The translations under genes and the position numbers were made by a program. Below are positions 21,130-30,240 of a stretch of 64,000 bases of DNA, piece after piece; within the stretch, counting starts at the first letter, position 1; each line of letters starts with the position of its first letter. This DNA comes from Bolinopsis microptera (Eukaryota; Ctenophora; Tentaculata; Lobata; Bolinopsidae). The stretch is from contig NC_087072.1 of NCBI RefSeq assembly GCF_026151205.1, forward strand, positions 19,055,103-19,119,102, read 5' to 3'. The notes below the pieces were generated by a model, which worked only from the letters and a program-made list of their open reading frames with translations, was not told the DNA's origin and did no database searches.

Positions 21130-22017
21130 CGATCAGTGAAAAGATCCCACATGCATGTGAAAAAGGTGCATCAAGCTGGCTGACCGGACTTCCCTATGAG
21201 AAGTACGGCTTTGTCCTGAACAAGCGAGGGTTCAAAGACGCGATACCATTGAGATATGCTCTACCCATTGCCAACATAGCCAAGAAATGCATTTGTGGCA
21301 AAGATAACACCTACAACCACATTCTTATTTGCAAGAAAGGAGGCTTTGTCAACAGCAGACACAACCGACTGAGAGACACTGTTGCAAGCATTCTTGAAAA
21401 AATCTGTAATGAGGTTGTTGTAGAGCCCACACTCCAGCCATGCACTGGAGAAAGCCTTCACCCTGGTACCATCCTTGATGATGGGGCAAGGCTCGACATA
21501 GCAGCTAGAGGTTTGTGGTCACCAATGGAGATGGCATTTTTTTGATATCAGGGTTTTACACCCCGGAGCCAAATCCAACGCTAATCACAATACCCCAGCA
21601 AAGATGTACAGCAAGCATGAGAGAGAGAAAGAAAGGAAATATGGAGACCGCTGTGTACAAATTGAAAAAGGAACCTGCAATGGCCTTGTATTCTCGACCA
21701 CCGGAGGTATGGGCCCACAGGCTACCATGTTCCTTAAACGAGTAGCAACACTTCTGGCAGCCAAGACCAGCCAGGACAAAAGCCTCATCATGGCAAATCT
21801 AAGACGTCGTTTGCGGTTTGAGCTACTTAAGACAGTATTGATTGCAGTGAGAGGACACAGAGGACGGTATTATGAGAAAGCAATACCTGTTGATGAACTG
21901 GACCTAAATCTCGCACACACCACCAGTGATGAAGACAGGGGTGATGATGTTGATGATGAAGATAATGAAGTTGAGGATGAGGCTGAGAATGTAGAGGAAG
22001 AGGTTTCAGAAGAGTGA
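21130..22017 (+). pseudogene. RLE-like nuclease module of an RT element
   Basis: Starts mid-protein with GASSWLTGLPYEKYGF, then a zinc-knuckle-like CICG...H...C (about 21285-21330), GGF...RHNRLRD, then GARLDIAARGLW followed by a DIRVLHPG segment, an Arg-rich helix (LRRRLRFELLKTVLIAVRG) and an acidic tail. This combination is one I associate with RT-element proteins of cnidarians and other invertebrates. The RLD...FFD pattern is compatible with a PD-(D/E)xK nuclease. A run of seven T at about 21536-21542 shifts the frame exactly before DIRV. AATAAA at about 22070 may be the poly(A) signal of this element. Confidence 0.7.
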
Positions 22018-22096
22018 GCTGAAAAGAAGACAAGTTTCTATTCTAATTTATTGATTATTATATATATTGAAATAAACATATAATATCCATTACTCC

Positions 22097-22996
22097 AGGA
22101 GTGATGACAGGATATACTGTTACAGCCCACAGGATCACCCAAAACTCCAACCGCCACAGAGGTCTGAATGCAAGCTCACTCACAATGCTCTTCAGAACAG
22201 TAGTACCCACAAAACTTCTATTTGCTGCTCCTATATGGCTTAAAGATAACCTCGATACTTTCAAAGACATTTATGCCAGGGTCCTTTTGAAGATAAGCGG
22301 GGCCACTCACCGGATCCTCCCAAAGATTTGACCTCTGTTGTGCTTGGGATTCCCCCCTTGAGATATCCTACAAGATGGTCACTATAAAAGTCATAATAAA
22401 AGCTCTTACAAGTGACCCATTTATGCAAGGGCTCATCTTGCAGCTAGAGGAAGCAAAGGCCCACCGATACCAGCACCATATTGATGAGATACGCAAGATT
22501 CTAACGTGAACAACTGGGTCCAACGAACTGAACAGAAGCAAAACAGACCTTCTGACTAGTGTCCAGAATGATGTTGTCAGCTACTCAAAAGAAGAAATTA
22601 TGCACTTCATGGACTTTACTTGGAATAAACATCTCCTGCTGAACGCAATAATAAATCAGAGTGAGGATCAGATACTGGATAACATTGATGAAAGGAGCCA
22701 AAAGTTCTTTCCTCGCTACTCAAGCAGAAGCACAGAGACCAAGGTTATGTCTCTCTTACACGGCCATGACTTCACCTTTGCAGCCTTCCAGGCAAGGGTG
22801 GCCCTCAGTGTCCAAATTGTCAGGTATTGGACAACAATTACCACAGAGTTTTCTCCTGTCCACTGTGCAGCTGTTCCTACAGAGAAACCCTGCATGAGCA
22901 TTCCTCTAGTGACCAACCATGCTGCGCTGGTCTATCTTAAGAGATGATAGTGATAACAGTATCACTGCCTTCCGATCTCTAGCACAAATTGCAGGT
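22097..22996 (+). pseudogene. LINE-C reverse transcriptase C-terminus with CCHC knuckle (broken)
   Basis: Reads as the thumb and C-terminal region of a LINE protein: RTVVPTKLLFAAPIWLKDN, an ARVLLKISGATHR stretch, then after several frame changes a knuckle with CPNC and CPLC. The last ~310 bases match 7237-6968 on the other strand. Frames change near 22330, 22510 and 22800. It ends where LINE-B sequence begins (about 22997). Confidence 0.75.
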
Positions 22997-23048
22997 TTTT
23001 ATTTGGATACTGTGATACCAATTCTAGAATAGGTACATTAGATTTTAA

Positions 23049-23886
23049 GGCCACAGGGGGGGGTCGAGGCCTCAAAAAATGCAAAAAAACATTATGCTTT
23101 GAATCAATATATATTTTTGTGGTGGATACTTTGCCACCACTCATTTGTCTGTAGCTATTTTACTTTTTTTTATAAATGAGGTTAACCAATTCTCATTTAA
23201 CCTCATTTTTTTGATAAATCGATAATGGAGGGCAGAAATATTGATGCCATTACAACTGAAAACTACGATAAGCTTTGTTTTTATTGTTTTTGTGTTATTT
23301 CAGCAGTTAAACTTTGAAAAATATACAAATAAAGGCAAAATTTTCAAAAATCACATAACATAAAAAACAGTTTTTTGCCTCTCCTGAAAACCTCGAATTT
23401 TTGACTTCAAAATCTATCTTCTCCTAGAGTTTTTATCCATTTCACCTCAAATTTGGAACTTATGTTCCTGACATAAATTTAAAAGTTTGTTATGTAACGA
23501 TTGTTGTAATTTTGCTCCTAACTCTTTTTATGAGGTTAACCATTTTAAATTTTGTAACCAGCACTCATGGTTAACCTCATATCTCAGCTTTGGAGCAAGA
23601 TATTATAAATCGTTACATAACAAAAACTCAAAATACCTTGAAGAACATTGTTGCCAAGTTACAAGGTTCTAAGTCATAAACTGAAAAAGAAGATAGATTT
23701 TGAACACGATTTCATTTAAAGTTTTCATTTACAATAGAATTACAGGTAAACCTCAAAATTCAACGCGCGATATCTTCAAATAGGAAACTTTGTTTTCGGT
23801 AAGGACAAAAGCATTTGAAAATTTAGATCGAGCTCTACAACATATCTCAAAATCTCAAAATCGACCTCGGACCCCCCCCTGTGGCC
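23049..23886. mobile_element. 838-bp TIR transposon with TTAA target, inside LINE-B ORF1
   Basis: Flanked by TTAA on both sides (23045-23048 and 23887-23890). Ends are inverted repeats beginning GGCCACAGGGGGGGGTC. Joining the flanks with a single TTAA restores a continuous frame in the LINE-B ORF1 (GTLDFNSFVDEDG), which supports the boundaries. Inside are two perfect hairpins built on TGAGGTTAACC: 12-base arms at 23174-23185 and 23197-23208, and 14-base arms at 23530-23543 and 23567-23580. No transposase frame. TTAA use is piggyBac-like; the terminal bases are not the usual CCY, so the assignment is tentative. Confidence 0.85.
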
Positions 23887-23890
23887 TTAA

Positions 23891-24116
23891 TAGCTTTGTT
23901 GACGAAGATGGTCTGCTGAATCAGCAGTTTTGTAGATATAAGAAGCCGGATGACCCAATTCACCTTGGATCAAACGGTATATTCAAACTCTCCCGGGCTT
24001 TTGCTCACAAGATATTTGGTAGCCCTGTTGACGGGAGATCATTCAGTGATGTTGTTAATGCCAAAGCTAGAGGCAGATTTTCCCCACGACCACGTAGATC
24101 TATACTTCAGTCATGA
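23891..24116 (+). pseudogene. LINE-B ORF1 remnant: end of the SGNH hydrolase domain
   Basis: Encodes the C-terminal ~75 residues of an ORF1 like that of LINE-A. FVDEDGLL matches FLDNNKLL, and DPIHLGSNGIFKLSRAF carries the D-x-x-H catalytic pair of the SGNH fold. The 5' part continues left of the inserted transposon to about 22997, where the element is truncated. The stop overlaps the ORF2 start as ATGA (24113-24116). Confidence 0.75.
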
Positions 24117-27100
24117 TAGTTAGATTGATATGCGAAATTTGCTGCTGCTGCAATAAACCTGTACGAGCTGGACACCCTTTCATAATTTGTCAGATGTGTG
24201 ACAAAATAATGCACAAAAAATGCAAAACTAATGACAACATAGTCAAATTTCGAGATGAAATATACTGCAAAGTCTGTATTGAAGCCAACGATATTATTCG
24301 ATACAACCCTTTCTACCAAGCTCCCCACTTTGCTAACAACGGCCTTATTGATGATGAGCCAGTTAATTATATTGAATCTATCTACAACAGCTCAAAAATT
24401 CTTGAAAACTGCAAAACATTCTCCATAACAGAGTTGAATGCCACCACCCTGCCTGGAAATTCAGTCGAATATATGTCCACTTTATTCCTCAACATTGATG
24501 GGAATGCAACAAACTTTGACAACTTTGCAGTTGAGCAGTCTAGTATAAACCACAAGTTTTCTGTTATTGGTCTTGCAGAAACAAACACTGATGCTGACAA
24601 TGGAACACTATATCAGCTTAGTGGATACTCCTCGTGTTACCAATCCCGTTATTTCTGTCAAGACAAAAACCAGTTCAAGGCTAAAGGATCAGGAGTTTGT
24701 CTTAACCTGAAAAACTCTCTAAACTTTAATAAGATTACTGGATTATCTCTCTGTAATGAGCACATAGAATCACTGTTTGTATCTATCACCAGTATGAAAG
24801 ACCCAACCGTTGTAGGGGTTATCTACCGTCCTCCAAACGCATCACTTGAACTGTTTAACGAAGCATATGAACGTATTCTCTCTAAACTGAATGGCAAGAA
24901 GGTATATATCCTTGGGGATTTCAATGTTAACATTTTAAACCACCCATCTTCATCAGAGGACAAATTCCAAGAAATAATATTTAACAATGGCTTTATACCA
25001 ACCATATCAGTGCCAACTCACCATATGCCTGGTTGTTCCAGGACTTGTATTGACAATATCCACACCAATGTATTAGACCAATCCCTTATCTCTGGTGTCA
25101 TATCTGACAAGATCTCCCATCACCACCCTATATTCACTTTTGTTAAGCTTTCCCCCGACTCTGTGTCACTATCTGATTCACCAGACAAAATTACTATACA
25201 CTACGACTATAGTAATGCTAACCTAGAGAAGCTCTGTCTTGAAATAGAAAACGATTTGGATATGTTCCACTACAGTTGTGACACATTTGACTCTTTTATG
25301 CAGCTATTTCAAGAAAAAATAGACTTGTCTTGCAAACTTCCAACTCCAAGAACCACTAAACGTAATAGCATAACCAACCCTTGGATTACCCAGGGCCTAA
25401 TTAATTCCATCGAGAAGAAAGCTAGATTGTATTTCGAATGGAAAAAGACTTGTACATTAAAATTACCTGACGGGGATCCGAATAAGCACATTTGCTACAA
25501 GGAATTCGACAAGTTTCTCAAAAGCTCAATAAATATGGCAAAGGCTATGTGCTACACTAGAAAATTCGAAAAGTACAGCATGAACTCTAAAAAGACGTGG
25601 GAAGTTATTAATGAACTCCGTGGTAAAACTATGTCTCGATGTAAGGACGATTTTGTCATAAACGGTCAGAGAGTTACCTGCAGACGAATAATTGCTAACA
25701 AATTTTGTGAATACTTTACATCTCTTGCAAGTAATCTCAATAAAAATGTACTGTCGAACAATAGTATTTCTCTGGAACCAATTGAATCATTTGCTCAGTT
25801 CATGTCAAATTCAGTATCTGACTCCATTTATCTGGAAGAAACTAATAAAGACGAGATCATTGAGGTGATCAAAGATTTTCAAAATGGCAAGGCGAGTGAC
25901 ATACCAATAATTGTTGTAAAGAAATCATCAAAGCTTATAGCTGGTACCTTGGCCAGGCTTTACAACACATGTATACAAAGTGGTACATTCCCGACTATTT
26001 TTAAAACTGGTAAAGTTATTCCTATTTACAAGAAAGACAATAAGGAATGTATCGAAAACTATCGGCCTGTATCAATATTACCTTTATTTGGAAAAATTTT
26101 CGAGAAGATCATTTACAAACGGCTCTATAATTTCTTCACATCTAAAGGTGTACTGACAGACTCACAGTTTGGATTTAGAAAAGGTCATTCCACCACTCAT
26201 GCTCTACACAAATCTATAGACTCCGTTACAAAGACTCTAGCTGGCAATAAACATGTCTTAGGAATATTCATTGACTTAAGCAAAGCCTTCGACACCCTTG
26301 ACCACAACATTCTTCTAAGCAAATTAAACTCCTATGGTATTAGGGGCACAGCACTTACCTTACTTAAAAGCTATTTGACTAACAGAAAGCAGTATGTTAT
26401 GTATAACGATGTACCATCAGAAACACTGGATGTGAAATTTGGGGTACCACAGGGGTCAATTCTAGGGCCGTTACTTTTCCTACTGTATATGAACGATATA
26501 GTGAACTGTTTTTCTGACAGTGAGGTGAAATTTGTACTTTATGCTGATGACACTAATATCTTTATATCAGGACCATCTAGAGAAGCAACATACAAAAAAG
26601 CAAACTTAGTTCTTAAACATGTGTCGATTTACATGAAATGTAATCTACTCCATATCAATATGTCTAAATGCTGCTACATCCATTTTAAACCTGCCTCTGA
26701 ATATGATGAGACCTGTGCAAGGACCAGACCATTTGCTAACCTACTAGATGAGTCTAGGTCAATATTCATCGATGGTAAGGTTATTACTAAAGTCAAGGAT
26801 ACCAAATTCCTAGGTATTGTTATAGATAGTAAGTTAAACTGGGCTGCCCATATGCACTACATTCGTAAAAAACTTCGGTCCATGACTGGTGCAATCTGTA
26901 GAATTCGACACTCGATACCTGGTGAACTATATTTGAAAATATATAATGCTCTCTTTGAATCACATCTCAGTTATGGTATAAGTGTCTGGGGCGTTGTCCT
27001 TAAAGAACGATCAAATGACAGTCTTTTTATCACACAGAAGCACTGTGTAAGGATCCTTTTTGGTGATCTCGACTCATATTTAGATAAACAATCAACATGT

Positions 27101-27517
27101 GCACGTACTAGACCGTATGGTATGCAAAAATTAGACCATAAACACTTTGAAAAGGAGCATACAAAACCCATTTTTAATAGACTAAAAATTCTAACGGCTC
27201 AAAACTTGTACAAATATCACTGCATTTTAGAATTCTCTAAGATTATCAAGTACCACTGCCCCTACTCCCTTTATGAGGCCATCAACATTTCAAACCGTGC
27301 AACGAGTCTAACTGTTATTCTTCTAAATAAATCAAATACCTTTTTGTTTAATGCAGCCAAGCTTTGGAACACAGTTCATAAAAAAATTTTAACTTCAAGC
27401 AATTGCCTAGAAACTTCCATTAACTTGATAAAATTGAGAACCAAAGCACTATTAGTACAATCACAGGCAGCTGACTTAAAAGATACCTGGACTCCAACCA
27501 ATTTTAAATTGCAGTAA
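24113..27517 (+). CDS. LINE-B ORF2: PHD-like finger, APE endonuclease and reverse transcriptase
   Basis: 1,134 residues, no internal stop, ATG overlapping the ORF1 stop by four bases. Zinc ligands C10, C13, C26, C29, H34, C37, C52 and C55 are numbered exactly as in LINE-A ORF2. Endonuclease motifs AETNTD, YRPPNAS and GDFNVNIL are present. The motif that should read S/G-D-H reads S-H-H (H336 in place of the catalytic Asp, codon at 25118), so cleavage may be impaired. The reverse transcriptase has GIFIDLSKAFDTLDH, GVPQGSILGPLLF and YADD at 810-813. The C-terminal domain ends with the short thumb/C-terminal region usual for CR1. The frame looks young; the Asp to His change is a single base. Confidence 0.9.
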   Translation: MIVRLICEICCCCNKPVRAGHPFIICQMCDKIMHKKCKTNDNIVKFRDEIYCKVCIEANDIIRYNPFYQAPHFANNGLIDDEPVNYIESIYNSSKILENCKTFSITELNATTLPGNSVEYMSTLFLNIDGNATNFDNFAVEQSSINHKFSVIGLAETNTDADNGTLYQLSGYSSCYQSRYFCQDKNQFKAKGSGVCLNLKNSLNFNKITGLSLCNEHIESLFVSITSMKDPTVVGVIYRPPNASLELFNEAYERILSKLNGKKVYILGDFNVNILNHPSSSEDKFQEIIFNNGFIPTISVPTHHMPGCSRTCIDNIHTNVLDQSLISGVISDKISHHHPIFTFVKLSPDSVSLSDSPDKITIHYDYSNANLEKLCLEIENDLDMFHYSCDTFDSFMQLFQEKIDLSCKLPTPRTTKRNSITNPWITQGLINSIEKKARLYFEWKKTCTLKLPDGDPNKHICYKEFDKFLKSSINMAKAMCYTRKFEKYSMNSKKTWEVINELRGKTMSRCKDDFVINGQRVTCRRIIANKFCEYFTSLASNLNKNVLSNNSISLEPIESFAQFMSNSVSDSIYLEETNKDEIIEVIKDFQNGKASDIPIIVVKKSSKLIAGTLARLYNTCIQSGTFPTIFKTGKVIPIYKKDNKECIENYRPVSILPLFGKIFEKIIYKRLYNFFTSKGVLTDSQFGFRKGHSTTHALHKSIDSVTKTLAGNKHVLGIFIDLSKAFDTLDHNILLSKLNSYGIRGTALTLLKSYLTNRKQYVMYNDVPSETLDVKFGVPQGSILGPLLFLLYMNDIVNCFSDSEVKFVLYADDTNIFISGPSREATYKKANLVLKHVSIYMKCNLLHINMSKCCYIHFKPASEYDETCARTRPFANLLDESRSIFIDGKVITKVKDTKFLGIVIDSKLNWAAHMHYIRKKLRSMTGAICRIRHSIPGELYLKIYNALFESHLSYGISVWGVVLKERSNDSLFITQKHCVRILFGDLDSYLDKQSTCARTRPYGMQKLDHKHFEKEHTKPIFNRLKILTAQNLYKYHCILEFSKIIKYHCPYSLYEAINISNRATSLTVILLNKSNTFLFNAAKLWNTVHKKILTSSNCLETSINLIKLRTKALLVQSQAADLKDTWTPTNFKLQ

Positions 27518-28194
27518 TTAAATTGCACATGCAGCAGCACACACCTAATATTACTATCATGATTGAACTATAAGCTGATAAGCTTTCAGATCCATTTTTA
27601 ACCACTTGATGTAATGTTTTTAATAATTAAATATTTTATTTTACAAATTTATATCAGATCGAACCTACATTTGATAATCGAACCTATATTCGATAATCAA
27701 ACCTGTATTCGATAGTTAAATTTATGCGATAAATTGATATTGATATTATTATTGTTGAATGAAGTTAACTCCTGAGATAAATTTTATTAATTTTTTAACA
27801 AAGGGACTTGGAGTATAAACGACCAAGTTCGCATAAATGATTGATTGATTGAGGAGCACTACCCGAAGGCATTACTCGGCACTAACGCCTTAAAATCTTT
27901 AATTACAATCAAATATAAATATATGCACACAATGTATAAAGTATTAATAATGTATAAAATATGATTATGCTATTAGCAAATTTAAATAGTACTATTAAGA
28001 ATTTTAAATAACTCTTATCTCTTGACATAAATTTAGAACAGCGACACAGGGTCTGAAGAATGCGCGGTGATATTTTTATCTTTTAAAAGTTGTAAATGAC
28101 AGTGAAATTGCGCGGTGTCGATAGCATTGTAAAAAAAAAAAAATGCTCGAAGATAGTCATATTTTGTTATGAGGTTAAAGTTTTGTTGCTCGTT
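27518..28194. other. LINE-B 3' UTR and spacer
   Basis: The LINE-B 3' UTR runs to the GATT tail at about 27853. From there to 28194 the sequence is AT-rich with no recognised feature except a run of A at about 28129-28142. A frame in this spacer happens to run into the truncated RLE-LINE at 28195, adding about 33 unrelated codons. Confidence 0.55.
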
Positions 28195-30078
28195 ATGTTA
28201 GGCCTCTTTCAAGGAGACCCTCTTTCAGTAGTGTTGTTCCTGATTGTATTCAACTTACTGTTAGATCTTCTACAAGATCAAAAAGAACTGGGTTATAAGC
28301 CCTCCTTTAGCTCGCAACCTACATCGAATCGGGCTTTTGCAGATGACCTAACACTTATGTCCTCCAGACTAGAGAAGGTAAAGAAGCAGATAGAGTTGAT
28401 GGAGCAGTTTTTGGATTGGAGTAGGAAAATGAAGGCCAAGCCTAGCAAGTGTGTCTCCCTGGGAATGAAGGTGATAGATGGTACGTACCAGGCTTATGAC
28501 CCAGAGATATTGATTGACGGCCAGATAATCAGCTATGTAGGAAACAACCCGATTAAGTTCCTGGGCCACTGGATCTATGTCGATCTAGGGTTAAATGACA
28601 CTAAACAACGGATTGAAGACAAACTAAAAACTCTGTTTCAGACAGTGGATGAGTGTGGTCTCAACGGTGTCATGAAGTGTTGGATCTACAATAACATGCT
28701 GACTAGCAAGATGTCCTGGGATCTGATGATTTACAACCTTCCTGTAAGTTTTGTGTACGAACTGGATGCTATCTGCACCAGATTCTTGAAGAAGTGGTTG
28801 GGTGTTACTAGATCAATTACTGTGACAGTCCTGTACAGGAGCAAGGATTACTTCGGGCTAAACTTGAAGAAGCTGAGTGACTTATACAAGTCTCTTCAGG
28901 TATCAAAGGGACACGCCCTGAAGAACAGTGATGACACCAAAGTTGTAGAAGCCTATAATAAGAAGAGAGAGAAACAGGAGAACAGCCCGAGATGGTCTTA
29001 TACAACGGAGCTGACGGCAAGAGAGCGAGATCTTTACTTCCAGGAGTTGGTTGGAGTAGTGACTAAAGACCGAGTAGGACTCGGATGCAAACCAAAGTTG
29101 ACTGAGAGGCAGAAGCTAAGACAACTGGTAGAATCGGTGTCAGAGAACGACATGCTAGTCACCCTGGTAAACAAGGGAGTACAGGGCAAGTTCTTGACAT
29201 GGGAGAACACGATGCAGTTAGACTTAGGATGGAACAGCCTTATCTACAACTACAAGATGAGCCCGGCTCTCCTTAAATTCCACCTAAACTCGACACACGA
29301 CGTGGCTAATACCCCTGCAAACATGAAATTGTGGAACTACTCGAGTACAGGAAATTGTGCACTTTGTGGATGGAAGACGTGCAACATCAAGCACATCCTA
29401 GCCGTCTGCAGTGTAGCAAGAAACTCCAAAAGGTACAACTGGAGACATGACAACGTCCTACGTGTTATAGCCGGAGCCTTGCTTGACCAACTCAAGATGT
29501 ACAATTCCTCAGGTTCCACGACCTTCGACAAAGAATGGATACGGTTCAAGTCGAAGGATGGGAAGTATGAACACCCAAAGCCAAAGTTGAGGAAGGATAG
29601 GCCCTTTGAAAGAGCGAAAGACTGGAAGCTGATATGGGACGAGGATACACTACCTGCCCAGTTCCCACAGCACATCTACAACACAGCGGAGAGACCCGAC
29701 ATTGTAGTATGGTCGGATAGTTTGAGAGAAGTAGTTCTGATTGAACTGACTTGTGGTGACGAGAGTAACTTCAGTGACCAAGTAGCACGTAAAGAAGCAC
29801 GCTACAACAGAGAGCTGATTCCTGGCATCGACGGGTGCGGTTGGAAAGCTCTGCTCTTTACGGTAGAGATTGGGTGTAGGGGCTTCTGGCACCATACTGT
29901 ACCAGCTCTATTTAACTACTTTGGATTGGCGAAGAGAACGAAGAATAAAGCCCTGAATGAGGCTGCTTTGGTCGCTCTTCGATGTTCCTATACAATCTGG
30001 TTAGCCCGCGACAACAAGAAATGGTCTACCTGCTACGACATCGCAAGGAGGCCAGAAGTCATAAACTGTGAAAGCTGA
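28195..30078 (+). pseudogene. RLE-LINE copy 1 protein: RT (partial), CCHC knuckle and restriction-like endonuclease
   Basis: Lacks the N-terminal zinc finger and the first RT blocks. From 28195 it has the QGDPLSVVLF block, the catalytic FADD (about 28336), a long thumb region, a knuckle C-x2-C...H...C (CALCGWKTCNIKHILAVC, about 29356), and a PD-(D/E)xK endonuclease core with RPDIVVWS (Asp codon at 29698) and IELTCGDES (Glu codon at 29743), followed by VEIGCRGFW. This order is that of R2-superfamily LINEs. The frame is open to the stop at 30078, so the C-terminal half is undamaged, but the copy cannot make a complete protein. Confidence 0.85.
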
Positions 30079-30240
30079 GTGTTGGGCCCATAAAACATGT
30101 TGAAAGCTGCAACCAGGATCACAAGTACTGGTGGAATACAGAATGACTTGCTAATCAGATTGATAGATGGAGTTGCTATCGAAAGATATAGAACTCAGGT
30201 AAACATCTAACCTGTAATAGTTTATTGTTGATTTTTCTCA
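28195..30240 (+). mobile_element. RLE-type LINE, copy 1 (5'-truncated)
   Basis: Identical to 31982-34027 as far as I can read, apart from one base (G at 29350, T at 33137). It starts within the reverse transcriptase and ends at ...TTGATTTTTCTCA with no poly(A). The next base, 30241, is the first base of the full copy, so the two form a head-to-tail tandem. Confidence 0.92.

Larger units (their letters stand above)
22997..27853 (+). mobile_element. LINE-B: CR1-like non-LTR retrotransposon, ORF2 intact
   Basis: 5'-truncated inside ORF1, followed by a complete ORF2, a ~330-base 3' UTR and a GATT-repeat tail (ATGATTGATTGATTGA at about 27838-27853). A TTAA-flanked transposon (23049-23886) sits in the ORF1 part. 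The 3' UTR has three imperfect 19-base repeats (about 27658-27715, ATCGAACCTATATTCGATA). Same superfamily as LINE-A: similar ORF2 layout, zinc ligand positions and 3' end. Confidence 0.87.

Noticed and set aside
28096-28194. N-terminal extension of RLE-LINE copy 1
   Set aside because: The first ~33 codons come from spacer and differ completely from copy 2; the element itself begins at 28195.
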